27,381 bases of DNA from JBBRNH01 sp038230415. GTDB taxonomy: Bacteria > Bacteroidota > Bacteroidia > Cytophagales > Spirosomataceae. The translations under genes and the position numbers were made by a program. The notes beneath the pieces were generated by a model, which saw only the letters and a program-made list of their open reading frames with translations, did not search any database and was not told the DNA's origin. Below, one piece after another: positions 22,813-27,381 of the stretch. Where the stretch lies: contig JBBRNH010000083.1 in assembly GCA_038230415.1 (NCBI GenBank), positions 1 through 27,381 on the forward strand. Direction: 5' to 3'. Numbering within the stretch: position 1 is the first letter of the stretch; each line of letters starts with the position of its first letter.

Positions 22813-25650
22813 ATGGTAAACGAAGAAATGGAATTGAATAAACAACCCGAACCGGCGCAGGAGCCGACCGGGATGTTGGAACTGGAAGTCACGGACAACG
22901 AAGCTGCTATGCCTACGGAAGAAGGAAACACAGACGACGCGCAGGCTCAGTTAACCCAACAAGGCGACACGGTACCGGGCGATTCGTTGCCGGATGATGC
23001 ACTGTCGGCCCCGACTGAGGCTGTAGCTGACCCGCTCGCCCCTCCCGCTACCGACATGGCCCCGGCAGCCGACCCCGTGCCAGACCCGTCCGTTGATTCG
23101 TTGACCGACTCCGGCGAGGCATCGTCCGGCATGGATTCTTCTATTGAGGAAACACAAGCCGAAGCTACCGCCGAAGTGCCGACAGAAACGGTCGCCGAAG
23201 CACCCGCTGAGACAACACCCGTTGCCGTTGCCGATGCCGATGCTGATCTGGCTGCTGAAACGCCCGTTGCTGATGCCCCTGCCACGCCCGAAGCCCTTGC
23301 TGAGACAAAGGAGCTGGTTGCTGATGTCTCAGCCACGCCCGAAGCCGTTGCTGAGCCGGTTGCTGAGACTGTTGCGGATGATTCGGATGCAACAGCCGAT
23401 GCGGTTGCCGAAATGCCGGTTGCTGAAACGCCCGAACCAAGCGAACCCGTTGCGGAAATGGCCGGTGATGACGGTGACGACACGGTTCCTGCGACTCAGG
23501 TTGAGGGGTCGGCTGTTGAAGCGGACGAAAGCGACGCGATAGCTACCGAAATGATGGCGATGGCCGCAGCCGGAGCCGGTGAAACGCCCGAAGCTGCCCA
23601 GTTTGCCGACGAACCCGAAGAAGAAGTCTCTGCCGAACCCGCCGTTGATTACAGCCAGTTTACGAAAGTGGACTTTGTGACGATGCTCGACGGTCGGCTC
23701 ACCGCCCTCAAGGATTTGACCACCGTGAAGCCCGGCGATTTTAAGCGGGCCGACGAGATGCTCAAACAGAGCAAACAGGCGTTCGATAAAATGAAAAAGG
23801 CCGAACGGCAGGCCGCCTTGCTGGAATACACGGCTGAAACCGGCTCGGAAGAAGGTTTTGACTATGCCTTTGATGACTTGGTTGACCGATACGAAGACCT
23901 CTACAAGCAAATCAAAAGCCAGAAGAACACGTACTTCCAGACCCTTGACCGGATGAAGGACGACAACTTCGTGGCAAAAACCGAACTCCTCCGCCAGCTC
24001 CGTGAATTAGTTGAACACGATGAAACGAAGCCCGTTGACCCAAAGGTAAGCTGGAACACGTTCAAGAAAATTCAGGACGACTGGAAAGCCGCCGGGAATA
24101 TCTCGTCGCCCCACAACAACACCCTCTGGGCCACCTATCACGCCTTAGTTGACCGCTACTACAACAACCGGAATATCTACTTTGAACTCCTCGACATGGA
24201 CCGGAAACGGAACTCATCGTTGAAAACCGAGGTCATCGAGCGGGTGGAGAATCTGGCGAAAAACTTAGGCGAAAAACCCGTTACCCGCCAACTGATTGAC
24301 GAAGCGAACGTTCTGTTCGATGAGTACAAGCAGATTGGGCCAGCCCCGAAAACGGAACAGGAGGTGCTGTGGCAGCGCATGAAGGCGGCTTTGGACGCGC
24401 TCTACGACAAACGCCGGGGGCAGGTTGAGGGCCAGCGGAAAGAATCAGCGGGGGTATATGAGGAAAAATCGGCGATCTACGAAGAACTCGTGCCACACAC
24501 CTCATTTGCCTCTACGAGTATCAACGACTGGAACGATAAGAGTAAAGAAGTGATGGGCATTCAGGAACGCTGGAACGCCATCAAAGGCTCGATGCCCCGC
24601 GACGACGGCAAAGAACTGAGCCGGAAATTCTGGGCCGCACTGAAAACATTCTTCAATAACAAAGGCGAATTTTTCCGCGAACTCGAAGGCAAGCGTGAAG
24701 AAAACCTGCGCCTGAAAGCCGAGCTGTGTGAGCAGGTCGAAGCCATTCTGGCTGCCGGTGATGAGTCGTCGGATGCTACCAACCGGGTAATTGAACTCCA
24801 ACGCGAGTGGAAAAACATCGGGCAGGTGCCAGAAAAGCAGAAGAATACCATCTTCGAGCGGTTTAAGGAAGCCTGCGATGCGTTTTTTAACAAAAAGCGC
24901 AACCGCAGCCAGGAAACCGACCGGGAGTTTGACGAAAACCTCGCTAAGAAGATCACGCTCATCGAGCGCATCGAAGCCGGTGCTACCGAAAGCCCTGATC
25001 TTGACCTGCTGAATCATTTCAAGGAAGAATGGAACGCCATCGGCTACGTGCCGAAAAAAGATATGCAGACCACGCAAAAACGCTACGTGGCGGCTGTGAA
25101 CGCACTTGTGGGGTCAATTGGCGGGCTATCGGCAACGGATAAAGAAAAGGCTATTCTGGATGCTGAATCTGGCTTTGGCCGCGGCCCACGTGAAGACAGA
25201 GGTGGATTTCGGGGCGGCCCACGTGAGGGTGGCAGTGGAGATCGTGGCCCACGTCAGGACGGCGGTGGTGGTCAGCGCGGTGGTAATGACCGGGGGTCGC
25301 GTGGCGGTGGCCGTGATGCTGGCCCGCGCGGTGGCGGTGATCGTGGCGGAAACCGGGATCGGCCCCGCCGTGACCGCGACGATGACAGCGGCTACCGGGG
25401 CGGTAATTACAGCACGGCGGGCGGTGGCTTCGGCGGTGGAGACAACGCTAAATACGGCGACCTGCGTCGGCGCATCACGGCTCTCGAAAACGACATTTCG
25501 ACCTATAACAACAACATCGAGTTTTTTGCCCGCTCGAAAAACGCGGACAAGATTCGGGCCGAGATTGACCAGAAGATTGGCCTTGCTCAAAAGCAGCTCG
25601 ACGAACTTCGTCAGCAGTTGAAAGACGCGCAATCGGCAGAGCAGGCGTAG
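22813..25650 (+). CDS. DUF349 multi-repeat protein with acidic N-terminus and RGG-rich insertion
   Basis: 945 residues, cytosolic (no signal peptide or membrane segment). Residues ~1-275 are acidic, low-complexity and built from Ala/Glu/Pro/Val words such as VAETPV, EAPAET and VAEMP. From ~285 to ~770 come about five helical DUF349 repeats, each with a W/phi-G signature: IQDDWKAAGN, EYKQIGPAP, IQERWNAIKG, LQREWKNIGQVP and FKEEWNAIGYVP. Residues ~787-878 are a Gly/Arg-rich segment (FGRGPRE, FRGGPRE, RGGGRDAGPRGGGDRGG), an RGG-box type usually found in RNA-binding proteins. The last ~65 residues (LRRRITALENDISTYNNNIEFF ... QKQLDELRQQLKDAQ) are a coiled coil. DUF349 proteins are widespread in Bacteroidota with no proven function. 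The start at 22813 is chosen by its distance to the -7 box; Met6 at 22828 is an alternative. Confidence 0.88.
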   Translation: MVNEEMELNKQPEPAQEPTGMLELEVTDNEAAMPTEEGNTDDAQAQLTQQGDTVPGDSLPDDALSAPTEAVADPLAPPATDMAPAADPVPDPSVDSLTDSGEASSGMDSSIEETQAEATAEVPTETVAEAPAETTPVAVADADADLAAETPVADAPATPEALAETKELVADVSATPEAVAEPVAETVADDSDATADAVAEMPVAETPEPSEPVAEMAGDDGDDTVPATQVEGSAVEADESDAIATEMMAMAAAGAGETPEAAQFADEPEEEVSAEPAVDYSQFTKVDFVTMLDGRLTALKDLTTVKPGDFKRADEMLKQSKQAFDKMKKAERQAALLEYTAETGSEEGFDYAFDDLVDRYEDLYKQIKSQKNTYFQTLDRMKDDNFVAKTELLRQLRELVEHDETKPVDPKVSWNTFKKIQDDWKAAGNISSPHNNTLWATYHALVDRYYNNRNIYFELLDMDRKRNSSLKTEVIERVENLAKNLGEKPVTRQLIDEANVLFDEYKQIGPAPKTEQEVLWQRMKAALDALYDKRRGQVEGQRKESAGVYEEKSAIYEELVPHTSFASTSINDWNDKSKEVMGIQERWNAIKGSMPRDDGKELSRKFWAALKTFFNNKGEFFRELEGKREENLRLKAELCEQVEAILAAGDESSDATNRVIELQREWKNIGQVPEKQKNTIFERFKEACDAFFNKKRNRSQETDREFDENLAKKITLIERIEAGATESPDLDLLNHFKEEWNAIGYVPKKDMQTTQKRYVAAVNALVGSIGGLSATDKEKAILDAESGFGRGPREDRGGFRGGPREGGSGDRGPRQDGGGGQRGGNDRGSRGGGRDAGPRGGGDRGGNRDRPRRDRDDDSGYRGGNYSTAGGGFGGGDNAKYGDLRRRITALENDISTYNNNIEFFARSKNADKIRAEIDQKIGLAQKQLDELRQQLKDAQSAEQA

Positions 25651-25658
25651 GTCAATGA

Positions 25659-25777
25659 ACAATGAGCAGGTATCAATGAACAATTTTTTGCCGGTTAGAC
25701 TTGTGGCTTTTAGTGGAAACGCCTACTTTTGCAACACGTTTAGCAGAAAGTATTGTTCATTGATACCTGCTCATTGT
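25659..25777. repeat. 26-bp perfect inverted repeat bracketing the tRNA-Thr promoter
   Basis: 25659-25684 and 25752-25777 are exact reverse complements over 26 bases, with a 67-base centre. The left side also contains a 12-base direct repeat, TCAATGAACAAT, at 25652-25663 and 25673-25684. The centre contains the TACTTTTG box at 25724. The element is intergenic, between the DUF349 gene and tRNA-Thr. Confidence 0.9.
25701..25731 (+). promoter_or_regulatory. Promoter of tRNA-Thr (TTG ... TACTTTTG)
   Basis: TACTTTTG at 25724-25731 fits the Bacteroidota -7 consensus TAnnTTTG exactly. TTG at 25701-25703 is a possible -33 element, with a slightly long spacer. Transcription would start about 50 bases before the tRNA. 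Confidence 0.55.
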
Positions 25778-25791
25778 AAATTGTAAACTTT

Positions 25792-25864
<73 letters not shown>

Positions 25865-25874
25865 CTTGATAATC

Positions 25875-25907
25875 AAGCACTTAGCAGAAATGTTAAGTGC
25901 TTTTTTT
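25875..25907 (+). terminator. Intrinsic terminator after tRNA-Thr
   Basis: AAGCACTTA (25875-25883) pairs with TAAGTGCTT (25894-25902) around a ten-base loop, with T continuing to 25907. It lies 10 bases after the tRNA end. Confidence 0.88.
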
Positions 25908-26187
25908 GTGGGCTGTGCAATGCAATGTGCAATGAGATTTGGCATATTGCCCCGAAACCATTCAAAAAGCCCGGCTTATCGGGCCGGGGGATTGTTGTTG
26001 CTTATTCCAGGCTCGTGCTGGTTTCGGTTGCACTTTTAAGAGGTGAGTTCAACGCACTTTTAAATACTCCAAAAACGGGGTGGTTGAAAATAGCAGGCTG
26101 GTGACTGCAAACTATTTTCCTCCCATCTCTTTACTGGTGCTGGCGCGGTATCTATCTTGCCAGTCAAAACCAAAATAGCCCTGCATT
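25908..26187. other. Non-coding stretch after the tRNA terminator
   Basis: No supportable gene. It holds a ten-base direct repeat GCACTTTTAA at 26030-26039 and 26054-26063, 24 bases apart, and AT-rich sequence leading to the small candidate gene at 26188. No copy of the tRNA 3' end was found that would mark an attachment site. Confidence 0.5.
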
Positions 26188-26394
26188 ATGAACGACGACC
26201 TGATAACTGTTTGGCACAACAAAAGCCCCCTGCTCATTCATCCGGCCATTGCTGACCAGTTCGGCGTGACAGCCCGCCAACAACTCACTGACGAGGTGTT
26301 GGTGGCAAGCATCATTCAGGCCAACGACGCACGTACCGGCGCGGCCTGTGGCTGGCAACCCGGACAACCCGAATGCGGAACGTGTTCGGCCTGA
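26188..26394 (+). CDS. Small hypothetical protein with Cys-containing tail
   Basis: 68 residues, unrecognised. The body LLIHPAIADQFGVTARQQLTDEVLVASIIQANDAR reads like a real helical protein sequence, with acidic and hydrophobic residues well spaced. The end CGWQPGQPECGTCSA has three Cys. The GC content and codon choice agree with the chromosomal genes, unlike the sequence after 26640. There is no clear promoter box and no nearby partner. It could be a genuine small gene or a fragment of a larger lost one; call it uncertain. Confidence 0.4.
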   Translation: MNDDLITVWHNKSPLLIHPAIADQFGVTARQQLTDEVLVASIIQANDARTGAACGWQPGQPECGTCSA

Positions 26395-26846
26395 CATCGG
26401 CGTTACTATTTGTCAGGCCGTGCAAAACGGATTCAGAAGCCCGTTCTACATGGTGTTGAACCCTACACAATCTTCTTTTTCGCGGGTGCTACCCTTGCCT
26501 ATCAAGCCGCACTCTGCCGCCACTGCCCCGCACCGATACACGCGGGTGCTTCATTTTACAGTCAAAATCTACCGTTCCCCTCTCTATTCAATCAGTAGGG
26601 AATCATTCAGTACCTATTACCATACGCGGGGATTATAGCCGGGGGGAAAGGAAAAACGGCGACGACGACGGGGGCCTGCGCGGGGATAGCCCCACCGTCA
26701 TCTTGTGTATGGTTTCAGAGGGCAACACAGCAACGGGATAGGTTTCCTGTCGGCGGGGCCGGGGGTATCAATGCCGGGGGCCTTTTGCAGTGGCCGTGGT
26801 TAGACAGTAGGGTAAAGGTGGTAGCAATTACTTACCTCATTGTGGG

Positions 26847-26886
26847 CGTAAGTACCTTTAACACCCTTGATTTAAAGGTACTTACG
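26847..26886. repeat. 15-bp perfect inverted repeat, 10-base spacer
   Basis: CGTAAGTACCTTTAA at 26847-26861 and its exact reverse complement at 26872-26886 flank CACCCTTGAT. No T-tract follows on either strand, so a simple terminator is unlikely. An extra TACTTAC sits at 26829-26835. Confidence 0.9.
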
Positions 26887-26989
26887 GCGTATATATAGAC
26901 TATTGTAGCCGTTTTTACACGTTGACAGTTAGGCAGAAATAGGGTTGAGTAATGCCCCACCAACGCCCATTGAGCCACCTCATCAAGCA

Positions 26990-27010
26990 AATGATAGCAT
27001 TACTATCATT
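26990..27010. repeat. 8-bp perfect inverted repeat, 5-base loop
   Basis: AATGATAG (26990-26997), loop CATTA, CTATCATT (27003-27010). Very AT-rich surroundings. Confidence 0.75.
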
Positions 27011-27037
27011 ATTCTTATCTAATGTTCTGATAGTCAA

Positions 27038-27063
27038 TTAGTTGACAAATTTGTTAGTTGACA
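27038..27063. repeat. Direct repeat TTAGTTGACA, 16-base period
   Basis: TTAGTTGACA occurs at 27038-27047 and 27054-27063. GTTGACA occurs a third time at 26921-26927. The spacing of about one and a half helical turns suggests protein-binding sites or promoter -35-like words, but no gene start is seen directly downstream on the plus strand. Confidence 0.6.
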
Positions 27064-27189
27064 GAATGTGTATTTTTATATGTATTTTCAGCAAGAAATA
27101 AGTTCCGGCAGAAACTTGGTTTTAAAACCCCATAAACTTGTGTTTTACGGAGATTTGAAGGGGTATTGTGTGCTAATTGTTGTACATTT

Positions 27190-27381
27190 TTAATAAATGC
27201 CAAACCGTTTCGTGATACGTTGCCGGGCAAGTTCAAAGCGGGGCATGAGTTCGTAAAATTCACGCTCCAATAACTCATCCCGCATTTTGCCCAGCATTAA
27301 GCTAATCGTTCTGTTAGCATTGTCGGTGTCGGTTTTGCTGTACGCCCGAATCTCATAATACACCCGGTGCATGGTTTTGAC
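27190..27381 (-). CDS. Hypothetical protein, probably 5'-truncated by window edge
   Basis: 60 residues from the ATG at 27370-27372, but the frame stays open to the window edge (codons GTC AAA ACC precede it), so the true start may lie outside. The sequence MHRVYYEIRAYSKTDTDNANRTISLMLGK ... MRDELLEREFYELMPRFELARQRITKRFGIY is charged and mostly helical, without membrane segment or recognised family. The abundant Tyr, Arg and Lys are compatible with a small nucleic-acid-linked or mobile-element protein, which is only a guess. No other gene in the window adjoins it. Confidence 0.4.
   Translation of the reverse strand, partial: VKTMHRVYYEIRAYSKTDTDNANRTISLMLGKMRDELLEREFYELMPRFELARQRITKRFGIY

Larger units (their letters stand above)
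26395..27189. other. Gene-poor, repeat-rich region of 795 bases
   Basis: No convincing coding region. 26410-26640 has short open frames without recognisable content. 26640-26800 is G-rich. From 26820 the sequence turns AT-rich and contains the 15-bp palindrome at 26847-26886, heptamers TACTTAC/GTAAGTA at 26829, 26848 and 26879, the hairpin at 26990-27010, and a ten-base direct repeat TTAGTTGACA at 27038 and 27054. This looks like regulatory or element-boundary DNA, but its role cannot be named. Confidence 0.5.

Noticed and set aside
23144..23542. Long open frames opposite or out of frame with the acidic N-terminal part of the DUF349 gene
   Set aside because: They arise from the low-complexity GCN/GAN codon repeats; their Pro/Leu/Arg or Ala/Ser-only composition is typical of shadow frames.
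25182..25440. GC-rich short repeats considered as a possible CRISPR or minisatellite array
   Set aside because: The repeats are in frame and encode RGG/GGG words; there is no constant repeat/spacer periodicity.
26410..26598. Plus-strand open frame of 62 codons after the small gene at 26188
   Set aside because: Protein-like hydrophobic middle (FFFAGATLAYQAALC), but it starts in the middle of unsupported sequence, overlaps another open frame in a different phase and has no promoter box or recognisable family.

Overview
The window looks like chromosomal DNA of a Bacteroidota bacterium, most likely Cytophagales of the Spirosoma/Fibrella type. The evidence is: two proteins with C-terminal type IX secretion (T9SS) sorting domains; Bacteroidota-style -7 boxes (TAnnTTTG) instead of Shine-Dalgarno sites; a multi-repeat DUF349 protein; and a GC-rich core. 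The genus is inferred, not proven.

Layout. 1-2132: a translationally coupled run of a MarC-family membrane protein (5' end outside the window), a MazG/HisE-like NTP pyrophosphohydrolase and peptidase T. 2179-3960: an uncharacterised, AT-richer protein, a small membrane protein and an RNase HI with a hybrid-binding N-terminus. 3977-6652: an AT-richer two-gene block on the minus strand (secreted S1 serine protease with T9SS tail, then an outer-membrane beta-barrel), bracketed by imperfect direct repeats that match the 3' end of the next gene (6609-6893). 7062-9371: truncated haemoglobin with an unusual leader, a RecD/Dda-like helicase and a small membrane protein. 9331-14329 (minus): ExbD-like protein, Uma2 nuclease-like protein, M28 glutamate-carboxypeptidase-like peptidase and an Omp85/BamA-type barrel. 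14474-20744 (plus): CoxE-like VWA protein, three-PAS histidine kinase and a secreted GH13 enzyme with T9SS tail. 20752-22719 (minus): lipoprotein, second Uma2 protein and PdxH. 22813-25650: a large DUF349 protein with an acidic N-terminus and an RGG-rich insertion. 25792-25864: tRNA-Thr(UGU) with promoter and terminator, preceded by a 26-bp inverted repeat. 25908-27381: a gene-poor, AT-rich, palindrome-rich stretch with one small candidate gene and an edge-truncated candidate.

Functionally this is mostly housekeeping plus envelope and secreted hydrolases: peptide breakdown (PepT, M28, S1), glycan breakdown (GH13), envelope energisation and assembly (ExbD, Omp85), and nucleotide or nucleic-acid maintenance (MazG-like, RNase HI, helicase). 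I see no CRISPR array, no transposase and no recognisable phage gene. The most unusual items are the repeat-bracketed protease/barrel block, the globin leader, the RGG-bearing DUF349 protein, and the palindrome cluster downstream of tRNA-Thr.
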